From Treponema sp. (lineage in GTDB: Bacteria; Spirochaetota; Spirochaetia; Treponematales; Breznakiellaceae): a stretch of DNA of 35,468 nucleotides. Under the pieces are notes generated by a model, which was not told the DNA's origin, made no database searches, and saw only the letters and a list, made by a program, of their open reading frames with translations. Every line of letters begins with the position of its first letter. The stretch's first letter is position 1. The DNA lies in contig JAISCC010000168.1 of assembly GCA_031265845.1 (NCBI GenBank), positions 1 to 35,468 on the forward strand, given 5' to 3'. A program made the translations under genes and the position numbers. This document shows, one piece after another, positions 1 to 7,991 of the stretch.

Positions 1-99
1 GACAAACGCTACGCATTCCAACAACGATTCAGCGATGGCGAGCAGGGAATCTATATCAAGAATTACACGAACAGTGTGAGGGCGATTCGGGCTTTCTAA
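1..99 (+). CDS. C-terminal tail of a DUF1566-like (Lcl C-terminal) protein, partial
   Basis: The frame is open from base 1 to a TAA at 97-99 and encodes the last 32 residues of a protein whose start lies outside the window. The tail reads FSDGEQG, then KNYTNSVRAIRAF just before the stop. The ending 'VRA-I/V-RAF' after a Ser/Gly/Tyr-rich stretch is the usual end of DUF1566-type domains (Fibrobacter paralogous domain, Lcl C-terminal), which are common in secreted or surface proteins of treponemes. Nothing can be said about its N-terminus or secretion signal. The match rests on about 20 residues and on memory of the family. Confidence 0.6.
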   Translation, partial: DKRYAFQQRFSDGEQGIYIKNYTNSVRAIRAF

Positions 100-496
100 T
101 GTTCCTGACAACTATTCAGCCCCAGTGTCCGCAAAATCAGGTTTTTGATTCATTCCATAAAAAAGATAGAGAATCTGGCATACGTCAAATCTTGAGTCCC
201 CATAAAGCCATGATAAACGGCGTTGCCAGCTTGTGGGTCGGATACATCCGGTACAGGCGTAACGGCGGCAACTGGAAGAACTCGGCGCCAGTCTGCATCT
301 TCTTCCCTGTGATAAAAAGCATTTTCGCCAAAGAAAAGGCTTGGCGCTTGATGTTTAATACATATTCTCCTGTTACAAACAAACGCGGACAGCATACGAA
401 ATTTTCACATGCGATTGACTGACGGAAACCAGAAAAACGCAATTTCATCTCAATTACATCACGATTTTTTCATAATCCTATGGTATACTGGCAGCC
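100..496. other. Intergenic stretch with no supported gene
   Basis: About 400 bases separate the partial gene from the response regulator. Short open frames occur on both strands (for example 99-422 plus and 185-448 minus), but none has a Shine-Dalgarno, a recognisable motif or family-like composition. I see no good terminator hairpin. The last 20 bases carry the regulator promoter. Confidence 0.5.
481..489 (+). promoter_or_regulatory. Extended -10 promoter directly in front of the response regulator
   Basis: TGGTATACT is an extended -10 element (TGn then TATACT at 484-489). No convincing -35 lies 16-18 bases upstream, which fits an extended -10 promoter. Exactly seven bases (490-496) separate TATACT from the ATG at 497, and there is no Shine-Dalgarno. 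Transcription would start at or next to the A of ATG, giving a leaderless mRNA. Confidence 0.6.
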
Positions 497-1201
497 ATGA
501 AACGCAAACAGACCGTGCTCGTTGTGGATGATGAAGAAAAAATACGTGGACTCGTCCAATCCTACCTTGAAGCGAACGGCTATACAGCCCTCTGCGCCAA
601 AAACGGCGGAGAAGGCATGGACCTTTTTGAAAAAAACGCCGTTTCCCTGATACTCCTTGATCTTATGCTCCCTGACTTCTCCGGCGAGGAGTTTTGCCGC
701 GCAATACGGGAAACGTCAAACATTCCTATCATCATGGTCACCGCCAAAGTTGAGGAAACCGACATCATCAGGGGACTCAAGATGGGCGCGGACGATTATG
801 TGACAAAACCATTCAGCCCCCGCCAGCTTATGGCGAGAGTGGACGCCGCCTTGCGGAGAGCCGGAGACGCTGAAAACTCGCGCAGGCGGTCGAACCGATT
901 TTTACAGCGCCACGACCTCATCATTGACACGGAGCAACGGAGCGTCACCCGCGACGGAAAAGCAATCGCCCTTACCCGCGACGAATACAACATCCTCGCC
1001 CTCTTAATGTCGCGGCAAGCCAAAATCTTCACCCGCGACGAAATTCTGGAATCCATAAAAGGAGGCGATTACGAGGCGTTTGACCGTGTCATTGACGCGC
1101 ACATAAAAAAACTCCGCGCAAAAATAGGGGACGATTCAAAATCCCCCAAATACATCGCCACCGTATATGGCGTGGGCTACCGCATCGGAGGAACCCAATG
1201 A
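497..1201 (+). CDS. OmpR/PhoB-family response regulator
   Basis: The 234-residue protein has a receiver domain (about 5-120) and a C-terminal winged-helix DNA-binding domain (about 135-232). The acidic pair D11/D12, phospho-acceptor D55 in the LLDLMLPD motif, T82 and K104 (VTKPF) are all present. The winged helix ends with the typical YIATVYGVGYRI. It should bind promoter DNA as a phosphorylation-dependent dimer. Its stop codon overlaps the start of the downstream kinase (ATGA), so the two are almost certainly translationally coupled partners. The start is the ATG behind the extended -10 box; no ribosome binding site precedes it. The signal and target genes cannot be told from sequence. Confidence 0.95.
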   Translation: MKRKQTVLVVDDEEKIRGLVQSYLEANGYTALCAKNGGEGMDLFEKNAVSLILLDLMLPDFSGEEFCRAIRETSNIPIIMVTAKVEETDIIRGLKMGADDYVTKPFSPRQLMARVDAALRRAGDAENSRRRSNRFLQRHDLIIDTEQRSVTRDGKAIALTRDEYNILALLMSRQAKIFTRDEILESIKGGDYEAFDRVIDAHIKKLRAKIGDDSKSPKYIATVYGVGYRIGGTQ

Positions 1202-2598
1202 TCAGCCTTACGCGCCGCTTGACGTTGACGTACGCTCTTTTTATCAGCCTTGCCCTGGTTGTACTCACCTTCATGGTAAATCAGCTCACGCGGCAAATAT
1301 TCACCGGTCTTATAAAACAAAACATCACCGAAAAAAGCGGTGATGTTGTCCGGGTCATAGGCGAACAGTACAACCCGATCAGCCGGAGTTTTGACATTGG
1401 CGCTATTGAAGCGATTGGCATGTACTTTATCCATGAAGGCTATATCCTCGCCATATCTGATGAAAAGGGCGGTTTCGTCTGGGACGCCCGTTCCCATAAT
1501 ATGCGGGAATGTACAGAAGCGCTGGAAGCCATCGCGGCCCGCATGGAAGGCGAATTTCGGGTAAGCGGCTCGTTTCAACACCAGCAATACCCCATACGGT
1601 ACGCCAAACAGCTTGTTGGAAACATAAGCATAGAAACGTACGGGCCCTTTTTCTACAGCGAAACGGAAACGCTGTTTATGTCATCCGTAAACCGCATCTT
1701 CCTCATAGCGGGTCTCACCTTTGTTCTATTGAGCGTCATCATCTCAATGTTGCTGTCCCGCGCTATAGCCCGTCCCATCCTCAAAGCGGAGGAAGCGGCG
1801 CGTCAAATCGCGGCCTTGCATTCCTCCGGGAGCGGCAACCGGCAAAATCTTAAGATACGCCTCAGCGACCGCTGCAAGACAAAGGAATTGGCCGGTCTCT
1901 CCCGTTCAATCAATGAATTGGCGCATGAATTGGAAGAAGGGGATCGCCGCCAAAAACAGCTTGTTTCCGATATAGCCCACGAATTGCGCACTCCCCTCAC
2001 CTATTTGCAGGGTTCTATAGAAGCCATACTTGACGGCGTTTGGGTGATGGATCGGGAGCATCTTGCAAGTTGCCATGAAGAAATCATGCGGATTATCCGG
2101 CTGGTGCAAGACATCAGCGCCCTGACCAATTTGGAGTGGGAATATATAGAGCTTGACAAAACCGATTTTGACCTTGCGGAATTGTTGCGCGTTACGGCCG
2201 AACAATTCAAGGCGGCGGCTTATAAAAAAGGCGTCGCTATAACGCTGAATCTTATCCCCACTCCCATTAACGCGGACTATGATCGGCTTAAACAGGTGTT
2301 TATCAACCTCCTGTCCAACGCGGTGCAGTATACGGATCAGGGAAGCGTCGCCATCACCATAGAGCCGTCTTCCAAAAACCGGCGCATTTCCATCACGGAC
2401 ACCGGCTCCGGCATAGCGCCTGACGATCTGCCGCGCATTTTCGAGCGCCTGTACCGCGCCGACAAATCCCGCAGCCGGAGAACAGGCGGAGCCGGCATAG
2501 GTCTCGCCATAGCCGCCGCCATTGTTTCCGCACATGGGGGCGCCATTAGCGCGGAAAGCGGCGCCAACGGCAGCGCCTTCCGTGTATTTTTACCGTAA
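1198..2598 (+). CDS. Membrane sensor histidine kinase (HAMP-HisKA-HATPase)
   Basis: The 466-residue kinase is the partner of the regulator it overlaps by four bases. A first membrane segment (about 9-29) and a second (about 167-187) enclose an extracytoplasmic sensor of about 135 residues. A HAMP linker follows (about 188-250), then HisKA with the phospho-acceptor H261 in SDIAHELRTPLTYL. The ATPase has N374 in the N box (INLLSNAVQYTD), the G1 motif DTGSG at 401-405, an F box near 415-420 and the G2 motif GGAGIGLA around 430-437. Architecture and motifs resemble BaeS-like envelope-stress sensors, but the sensor domain itself is not diagnostic. All catalytic motifs look intact. Confidence 0.95.
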   Translation: MISLTRRLTLTYALFISLALVVLTFMVNQLTRQIFTGLIKQNITEKSGDVVRVIGEQYNPISRSFDIGAIEAIGMYFIHEGYILAISDEKGGFVWDARSHNMRECTEALEAIAARMEGEFRVSGSFQHQQYPIRYAKQLVGNISIETYGPFFYSETETLFMSSVNRIFLIAGLTFVLLSVIISMLLSRAIARPILKAEEAARQIAALHSSGSGNRQNLKIRLSDRCKTKELAGLSRSINELAHELEEGDRRQKQLVSDIAHELRTPLTYLQGSIEAILDGVWVMDREHLASCHEEIMRIIRLVQDISALTNLEWEYIELDKTDFDLAELLRVTAEQFKAAAYKKGVAITLNLIPTPINADYDRLKQVFINLLSNAVQYTDQGSVAITIEPSSKNRRISITDTGSGIAPDDLPRIFERLYRADKSRSRRTGGAGIGLAIAAAIVSAHGGAISAESGANGSAFRVFLP

Positions 2599-2604
2599 CG
2601 GGAG

Positions 2605-2625
2605 GCTGGCGGCGGATACGCCAGC
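2605..2625. terminator. Hairpin between convergent kinase and accA genes
   Basis: GCTGGCG (2605-2611) pairs perfectly with CGCCAGC (2619-2625) around a seven-base loop. It lies between the ends of two convergent genes, where a shared terminator would be expected. No U-tract follows on either strand, so intrinsic termination is uncertain. Confidence 0.35.
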
Positions 2626-2651
2626 GAATCCACCATTCAACGCGGGAGCGT

Positions 2652-3575
2652 TTAACCCGCCTCGTTCCACCTGCCCGCTTTTCGTATTTTCTGGTTGCGA
2701 TAGCGCACCAGCACCGGAAGGCTTCGGCGGCACAGATCGTCCAAATCCCGCTCAAGCGTCCGTTTGATGGACGCCGCAGTTGCGGCAAGATCCGTGTGGG
2801 CGCCGCCTTCAGGCTCCTGTATGACGCCATTGATGATCTTGAACGCCATGAGATCGCGGCTGGTGATGCGGAGCATGGCGGCGGCGTCTTTGGCGCGGGC
2901 CGCGTCGCGGAGGAGGATCGAGGCGCCCCCTTCAGGACTGATGACTGAGTAGATGGCGTTTTCGAGCATGTAGATTTTGTCGCCCACACACAAGCCCAAC
3001 GCGCCGCCGGATCCGCCTTCGCCGATGACGATGCACACGATGGGCGTGTTAAGCTGGCTGAACTCCCGCAGGTTGCGCGCTATCGCCTCTCCGATGCCGC
3101 GTTCCTCGGCGCCGATCCCCGGATAGGCGCCGGACGTGTCGACAAAGGTGACGATAGGGCGGGAGAATTTTTCCGCCTGTTTCGCAAGGCGCAGCGCTTT
3201 GCGGTAGCCTTCGGGGTTCGCCATGCCGTGGTTGCGATACATATTGTCTTTCAGCGTACGCCCCTTCTGGTTTGCGAGAATGGTGACGGGCGTCCCGTTC
3301 AGAAGCCCCAGACCACAGACAATGGCCGGATCATCGCCGAAACACCGATCCCCGTGCAGTTCAATAAAATTATCAAAAATATGTTCAATGTACTCAAGCG
3401 CGTAGGGGCGCTCCGGGTGCCGCGCAAGCTCTACGTATTTCCACGCCAACTCTGTTTTTGATTTCGCGCGCGCCTTTTCCTCAAGCGCCTTCAATTCGTC
3501 ATCCGCGTCAAGACCGGACTCTTTTGCCAGCCTTTTCAGTTCCGCTATCTTTTCTTGGAGTTCAATTGTATCCAT
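2652..3575 (-). CDS. accA: Acetyl-CoA carboxylase carboxyltransferase subunit alpha
   Basis: The 307-residue protein is full length for AccA. With AccD it transfers the carboxyl group from biotin carboxyl carrier protein to acetyl-CoA, forming malonyl-CoA for fatty acid synthesis in the cytoplasm. Recognisable stretches are the N-terminal helical hairpin, ELHGDRCFGDDPAIVCG, NQKGR, FVDTSGAYPG and the glycine-rich GEGGSGGALG that forms the oxyanion site, followed by SVISPEGGASIL. The start at 3575 (MDTIELQEKI) gives the normal AccA N-terminus; the upstream in-frame extension to 3611 would run through the promoter. The gene stands alone here; accD, accB and accC are not in the window. Confidence 0.95.
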   Translation of the reverse strand: MDTIELQEKIAELKRLAKESGLDADDELKALEEKARAKSKTELAWKYVELARHPERPYALEYIEHIFDNFIELHGDRCFGDDPAIVCGLGLLNGTPVTILANQKGRTLKDNMYRNHGMANPEGYRKALRLAKQAEKFSRPIVTFVDTSGAYPGIGAEERGIGEAIARNLREFSQLNTPIVCIVIGEGGSGGALGLCVGDKIYMLENAIYSVISPEGGASILLRDAARAKDAAAMLRITSRDLMAFKIINGVIQEPEGGAHTDLAATAASIKRTLERDLDDLCRRSLPVLVRYRNQKIRKAGRWNEAG

Positions 3576-3582
3576 ACAAGCT

Positions 3583-3611
3583 AGTATACTGGAACACCGC
3601 GTTTTATTCAA
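3583..3611 (-). promoter_or_regulatory. accA promoter, predicted leaderless
   Basis: On the minus strand a -35 TTGAAT (3611-3606) and a -10 TATACT (3588-3583) are separated by exactly 17 bases. Only seven bases (AGCTTGT) lie between the -10 box and the ATG at 3575, and there is no Shine-Dalgarno. The predicted start of transcription is the start codon itself. Confidence 0.7.
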
Positions 3612-3649
3612 GTATTTTTTAATAGTGGAGACAGGTGGCGCCGCGCCTC

Positions 3650-4045
3650 TATTCTGCGGTCGGCTTCAATACGCTCGTCCATCGCTTCCCTCTCTTGCCC
3701 TCGTCAAACGCTAGTTCCAGCGGGTCCATCGCGCTGACACCGGCTGAACGTCGAATGAGGAAACTCATCGATCTTCGCGGGCGGCGCGTCCGCTATCATC
3801 CACAGAAGCTCAGACCTGTGGACACCCATCGGGCTTCCTTCAGCATTTCGACCCTATCCGCCTGAATCTGAAGCCAACGTCTGGGGCAACGGCGTCGACA
3901 CCTCCACATCCGGCACATCTTCCGGTTTTGGCGCCGGCGTGGGCGTCATGTCGTAGTTGGGAACCCACGTTGTCTCTATCCTCGTCCGTAACCGGATCAA
4001 AGCGCAGATACTGGTTCACAAATCCCCGTATCACGTGTTTCACGC
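3650..4045 (-). pseudogene. Decayed C-terminal part of a Treponema-specific repeated family
   Basis: Reading the minus strand in changing frames recovers one protein: VNQYLRFDPVTDEDRDN (about 4020-3975), then after a frame change VPNYDMTPTPAPKPEDVP, then LLWMIADAPPAKIDEF (about 3805-3760), then DPLELAFDEGKRGK (about 3726-3685). I remember this order from an abundant family of hypothetical proteins in termite-gut treponemes, whose members start with MGADW and contain 'DTTPTP' and 'WVIAD.PP'. At least two frameshifts and several stops make it dead. A remnant of the matching N-terminus of such a protein lies near 16.6 kb. The family's function is not known to me. Confidence 0.6.
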
Positions 4046-4433
4046 TTGCGCGGACGTGGTTTTTTCCGTGTCTCTTGTGGCGTGTGGTGACCTAATGTTG
4101 GCGCATATGATTTCTTCGGACTATAAAAAGAGTTCTTGGAGTGGTTTCAGGAACTCTTAGAATCATTCCAAGAAGTCTTGGAACGGTAAAAAGAGTTTTT
4201 GGGACTGTTAAACATCTCTTCGGGCTGCGACCGGAAGCCCTGGAAGCGGTAAAAAAACGCCCGTATCCGGCGGCTCTGCCGGCGGCTTTTCCGCAGTTTC
4301 TCATACTTATATTAGGGGATTGTCATGAAAATTGCTTTGGCGTCAGACACCGGCTTGTGAAGTTTAGCGCTCTGTTGCGGCGGGGTAGTTCAGAACGTAG
4401 TTCGCGTTTTGAAACAGGATCACTTGCAAAAAA
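4046..4433. other. Non-coding or decayed stretch before the coiled-coil gene
   Basis: No intact gene is supported. Bases 4130-4215 carry a loose repeat of 'TCTTGGA/TTTTTGGGA' units that produces an open frame (4141-4437, plus) of periodic composition; it lacks a ribosome binding site and I do not believe it. At 4325 a start codon behind GGGG encodes MKIALASDTGL and stops. The first eight residues equal the usual start of ribose-5-phosphate isomerase B, so this may be the stub of a lost rpiB-like gene. Confidence 0.35.
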
Positions 4434-4478
4434 ATGAATTCATATATACATTATATAAATAAGGAAGGAAAAGAAAAA

Positions 4479-5015
4479 ATGACGCAAGATACAGAACACA
4501 CAATGAATGATACTCCAGCTTCCGTTGAAGAGCGTCGGCGCGTTTACGCCGATGATGATCTTTCGGGTATGGACCCGTCTTCCGCGCGGGAGTACATCGC
4601 CCGTTACATAGCGGCGCTGAAATTGCAGGAAAAAGAAAGCGAAAAGGCAGCCGCAGACCTTTCTCTGTGGGAATCCCGCGCAACCCTGGCCCGTTCCAAA
4701 GGAGCGGAAGAGCTTGCCCTGCAAGCCGAAAAAGAAGCCGCTCTTATACGGTCGCGAAAATCGGCGTTAGACATGGACATTGAAACGCTCAGAATCCAGA
4801 TCGGGAAGATGAAGAAACAGCTTCCCATCCTCGCATCGCGGGTGCGGAGCGTAGACCCGGATCTTCTTGAACAGGAGCTTCTTATGGCTGCAGGTCATCT
4901 TCCCGGCGATGAGGAGAAAGTTGCCATTGAGCGGAATTTGAAAACAATGGAAAAAGAGGTGTCCGCCGATGCCGCGCTTGCGGCACTCAAGGCAAAGATG
5001 GAAAAAGGTTCTTAA
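4479..5015 (+). CDS. Small coiled-coil protein, function unknown
   Basis: The 178-residue protein begins MTQDTEHTMND. I chose this ATG because a GGAAGG ribosome binding site precedes it; an in-frame ATG at 4434 has none. After a short acidic N-terminus (DDDLSGMDPSSAREYIARYIA) the chain is a long Lys/Glu/Ala-rich helix (about 45-125) with heptad character, then a further helical tail. No signal peptide, membrane segment or catalytic motif is visible. AT-rich DNA at 4424-4460 (TTGCAA, then TATACA and TATAAA boxes) could hold its promoter. Its stop overlaps the stop of the convergent Maf-type gene by four bases. I do not recognise the family; a structural or scaffold role is only a guess. Confidence 0.75.
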   Translation: MTQDTEHTMNDTPASVEERRRVYADDDLSGMDPSSAREYIARYIAALKLQEKESEKAAADLSLWESRATLARSKGAEELALQAEKEAALIRSRKSALDMDIETLRIQIGKMKKQLPILASRVRSVDPDLLEQELLMAAGHLPGDEEKVAIERNLKTMEKEVSADAALAALKAKMEKGS

Positions 5016-6532
5016 AGCCGCTTTACGCACCATTCCCGCGCGGATTCCAACAAGCGTTCTCCACCCAATTCAGGGTTGCGGTGTTTCAGCGCCGCAACTG
5101 TGGGCAACAGCGTGGCAATGACAGCCGCGCCTTCCCCGTCAAGACACACGGCGTCAAGGCGCTGGAAAGAGAGCGAGCGCAACTTTTCACGGTATAGGGC
5201 AAGGAATTCGGCGCCTGATGTGGCGATACATGCCGCGCCGATACGGGGCGTTTTTTGCGGTGTCCAGCGCCGCTCCGCAAGTTTTGCGCGATACATGGCG
5301 AGCACAGGCGTCTCGTAATGCCACGAGCCGTTCGTATGTCGTTTTTCAAGCGGGGTTCTGTAGATCAGGTGTGAAAAGAACGTTTCAGTTGGAGAGAAAC
5401 GGGTTTGCTGTTTATCGTAAAACGGGTGCAACCATGTTCCTCGCGCATAGGCGACACCCAGGGGATAGGAGAAATCCGCGCCGAACAGTTCCACCGTTTC
5501 CGCGCCCAAGGCTTCCGCTAATGAAACCGCCGCATAGGTGACATTGCCGCCGGAAGCGTCCAGTTCTGGTATGTCCGCGCCGACTCTGGAAAAAAAGCGG
5601 CTGAGAGGATGACCACCTGAGAAAAAATGCGGCGCTGTGGAACGCTCGGCCAGCAGAGGAGGGCTTGCCACATCAAGAAACAGGGGAATGCGCGTACGGC
5701 GGAAAAAATGGTTGTAGCTCCAGATCTGACAATCAATGGAAACAACCGCGTCAGGCTCAATGCCTGCGGCAAGCAGGGCGGGCAGGCTTGTGTCCGTCGC
5801 GATGATGAAGCGGCGCGTCCGCTGCTCTTGCAACAGGGGCAGACTGCGATCCAGCGACGGACCCGCCGCGATGACGGATGCGCATTTCACAGAACGCCCC
5901 TCAAAACAGCCCAGCCTGTGGGCTTGTCCGGCGTCTTTTCGCGCCAGCCCCGTGTTCTTGGCGTTTTGAATATTCTGGATATTGTGAATAATGTTTGAAA
6001 ACCACCGAAGACCAAAGTGCGCCTGCACAGAATAATCCGCGCTCACTTTTTTAATCGCTCCGTTGATTGCCGCTTCCGCCGCTCTGAACGGCTCGCGCTC
6101 AACATCAGTCCGCGCCCTCAACGGAAAGACACGCATCCCGTTCATCAAAGCGGGCTGGTAGTGTTCCAGAATAAACGATTCGATTTCCAAAGCGGACGGA
6201 TCAATAAGAAGAAAGACCCGTGGATCGTTCATAATCAAAGAATAGTCAATGACTCTGAAAAGCTCTTCAAGCCCGTCGCGTCCGTAATCCACTATCAAGA
6301 TGAGGCGTACGTCATGGGCGCGAGTCAACGCCTGAGCAACGGAAAATCCGCCGCCCAAGCCGAGAAAAATAAGAAAGCCTTCGTCTTTTCGGACGCCAAG
6401 AAGCCGCTCCGCTTCTTTTTGCGGATCAAAAAGGGAATGAAGGGCGTGTTCCACGCCGTTGTCATCAACTATCGCCGGTACAATGCTATTGTTACGGGCT
6501 GTTTTGATTGTATATTTCTTCATTTTTTTCAT
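5012..6532 (-). CDS. Maf/DUF115-family motility-associated protein (copy 2)
   Basis: The 506-residue protein contains the DUF115 (MptE-like) core: ASVIAAGPSLD at about 218-228, followed by FIIATDTSLPALLAAGIEPDAVVSID, then a C-terminal sector with FGADFSYP. In Campylobacter and Helicobacter, proteins of this kind (Maf, motility accessory factors) attach nonulosonic acids to flagellin; databases also call the fold 6-hydroxymethylpterin pyrophosphokinase-like. The N-terminal part (residues 1-165) has its own Rossmann-like motif FLGLGGGFSVAQAL. It follows its paralogue by 31 bases, so the two should be one transcription unit with the acidic protein upstream. The ATG at 6532 has only a weak GGGAAG in front; ATG codon 4 is an alternative. 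A role in flagellar filament glycosylation is inferred from the family. Confidence 0.8.
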   Translation of the reverse strand: MKKMKKYTIKTARNNSIVPAIVDDNGVEHALHSLFDPQKEAERLLGVRKDEGFLIFLGLGGGFSVAQALTRAHDVRLILIVDYGRDGLEELFRVIDYSLIMNDPRVFLLIDPSALEIESFILEHYQPALMNGMRVFPLRARTDVEREPFRAAEAAINGAIKKVSADYSVQAHFGLRWFSNIIHNIQNIQNAKNTGLARKDAGQAHRLGCFEGRSVKCASVIAAGPSLDRSLPLLQEQRTRRFIIATDTSLPALLAAGIEPDAVVSIDCQIWSYNHFFRRTRIPLFLDVASPPLLAERSTAPHFFSGGHPLSRFFSRVGADIPELDASGGNVTYAAVSLAEALGAETVELFGADFSYPLGVAYARGTWLHPFYDKQQTRFSPTETFFSHLIYRTPLEKRHTNGSWHYETPVLAMYRAKLAERRWTPQKTPRIGAACIATSGAEFLALYREKLRSLSFQRLDAVCLDGEGAAVIATLLPTVAALKHRNPELGGERLLESAREWCVKRL

Positions 6533-6563
6533 CGCTTCCCGCTTCTCATTTTCTCTTTATATT

Positions 6564-7976
6564 TCAATTTTTTAATACGTTGCGGATTTCCTCGACCAGT
6601 TCTTCTTCTGTCTGGACCGATAAAAGATCGCACAGTTCCTTCTTGATGAGAGAATTGCACAATGCGCCGACAAGAAGGGTTTTCGCTCGTTCCGCAGTCC
6701 CGCTTTTGCCACTGTGTTGCGCTGAAAAATGCAACGTCCGATCCTCACCGCCAGCGTTCGCGCCTCCAGCTTCGTTTGTCCAACGCGCCGCTTCGTAGGA
6801 AGGAAGTTTTGAGAAAACCGCATTGTTTTTTCCAATAGTGTAGAGTCGTTCGGGATATACCGGAAGCTGTTTTTTGAACCACTCGGCATAGATGTTCATG
6901 TTTCCCGCAACTTCCACCGTACGGACGAAGGCTGTCGAGTATGCGCAGGCGAGGCGGTTCGTGTTTTCCAAAGAGAAGTCCAGTGGATATGGACGCGCAT
7001 GGGCGCGGACACCGTCATTCGCAAGGTCTATACCTGCAATAAAAACATTCCCCTGAAAAACAGCGAAAGCCATATCCAACGCGGACGCCGTAACGGTTCC
7101 CCGTTGCGGCATGTTGAGAAAGGGGACGCCGAGTCCGGCAAGTACGGTTTTCTGCCAAAGGCTCCCGTCTGTCATAAGGAGAACCGGAGAGGAAGCGGCT
7201 TGCGAAGGCAGGGCGGCGAAGGCGCTTATGGCAAGGATGGGTTTCCACTCGTCCTCCAGCGCGTTTCCTCCCTGTTCTCTACGAGGGCGCAGAGTCGAAT
7301 ACAAGTGGAACAACGCCCAGTTGCCGCCGTCCGTTGCGACAACCATGTCGGGCTTCACATTCGCGTGAAAGAGCGGCTCCACAGCGGAAGAAGCCGCCAG
7401 CACAAAGATTCCTTTTGTTTCCTTCAGATTTTTTATGATCGGCAGAGCTTCCTCAAGGCTGGGACCGGCTCCCGCAATGACGCAGGATCCGGACTGTTTT
7501 TCCGGCGCAAGAAATGTGTCAATAATGGTGATGTTTTTGAAAAAATTCCGAAACCATTTTTTACCGAAATATGTGGTTGTTCGCTTATTGGCGTCGATTC
7601 TCTTGACAAACGCAACAGTCTCTGACATCAAACGGACGTACCGCTCCTTATAAAAGAAAAGGCTCGGCCTCCACTCAATGATTTCTATGGTTGACGCTTC
7701 CGTATCGGGTATGACTTTTTCTAACGCGGATTGAACGTCGCCTTCCCGTTGAGCGTCTTCGACATGCAATGCAACGAGCTTTGCATTGGGGAATCTTTTC
7801 TCCAGCGCCGGGATCATATAGCCCATGCCGGGTTCTATCAGGATAAAGAAACGAATTCCCTGCCGCACTGACAGGGAATTGATGTACTTTTCCGCTTCTG
7901 CAACCGGATTATAGCGGGAGTGAAGGTTTCTTTTCTCTTCCATCCCGCCTTTTTCTATTTGAACAGGGTTGTTCAT
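6564..7976 (-). CDS. Maf/DUF115-family motility-associated protein (copy 1)
   Basis: The 470-residue paralogue of the next gene has the same core: SCVIAGAGPSLEEALPII at about 164-181, then FVLAASSAVEPLFHANVKPDMVVATDGG, and a later FIAGIDLAND that corresponds to the FGADFSYP site of the other copy. The N-terminus carries ILIEPGMGYMIPAL, the equivalent of the GLGGGFSVAQAL segment. The similarity is seen only at these motifs, so duplication is old. It starts 15 bases after the acidic repeat protein with no clear Shine-Dalgarno, which suggests translational coupling; an internal ATG (codon 12) is a less likely start. Expected role: glycosyl transfer to flagellin or another surface protein in the cytoplasm. 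Confidence 0.8.
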   Translation of the reverse strand: MNNPVQIEKGGMEEKRNLHSRYNPVAEAEKYINSLSVRQGIRFFILIEPGMGYMIPALEKRFPNAKLVALHVEDAQREGDVQSALEKVIPDTEASTIEIIEWRPSLFFYKERYVRLMSETVAFVKRIDANKRTTTYFGKKWFRNFFKNITIIDTFLAPEKQSGSCVIAGAGPSLEEALPIIKNLKETKGIFVLAASSAVEPLFHANVKPDMVVATDGGNWALFHLYSTLRPRREQGGNALEDEWKPILAISAFAALPSQAASSPVLLMTDGSLWQKTVLAGLGVPFLNMPQRGTVTASALDMAFAVFQGNVFIAGIDLANDGVRAHARPYPLDFSLENTNRLACAYSTAFVRTVEVAGNMNIYAEWFKKQLPVYPERLYTIGKNNAVFSKLPSYEAARWTNEAGGANAGGEDRTLHFSAQHSGKSGTAERAKTLLVGALCNSLIKKELCDLLSVQTEEELVEEIRNVLKN

Positions 7977-7991
7977 GACAAGCGCGCTGTT

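Noticed and set aside
4141..4437. A 98-codon plus-strand gene with periodic sequence
   Set aside because: No ribosome binding site, composition arises from a loose TCTTGGA repeat, and it runs into the promoter of the next gene.
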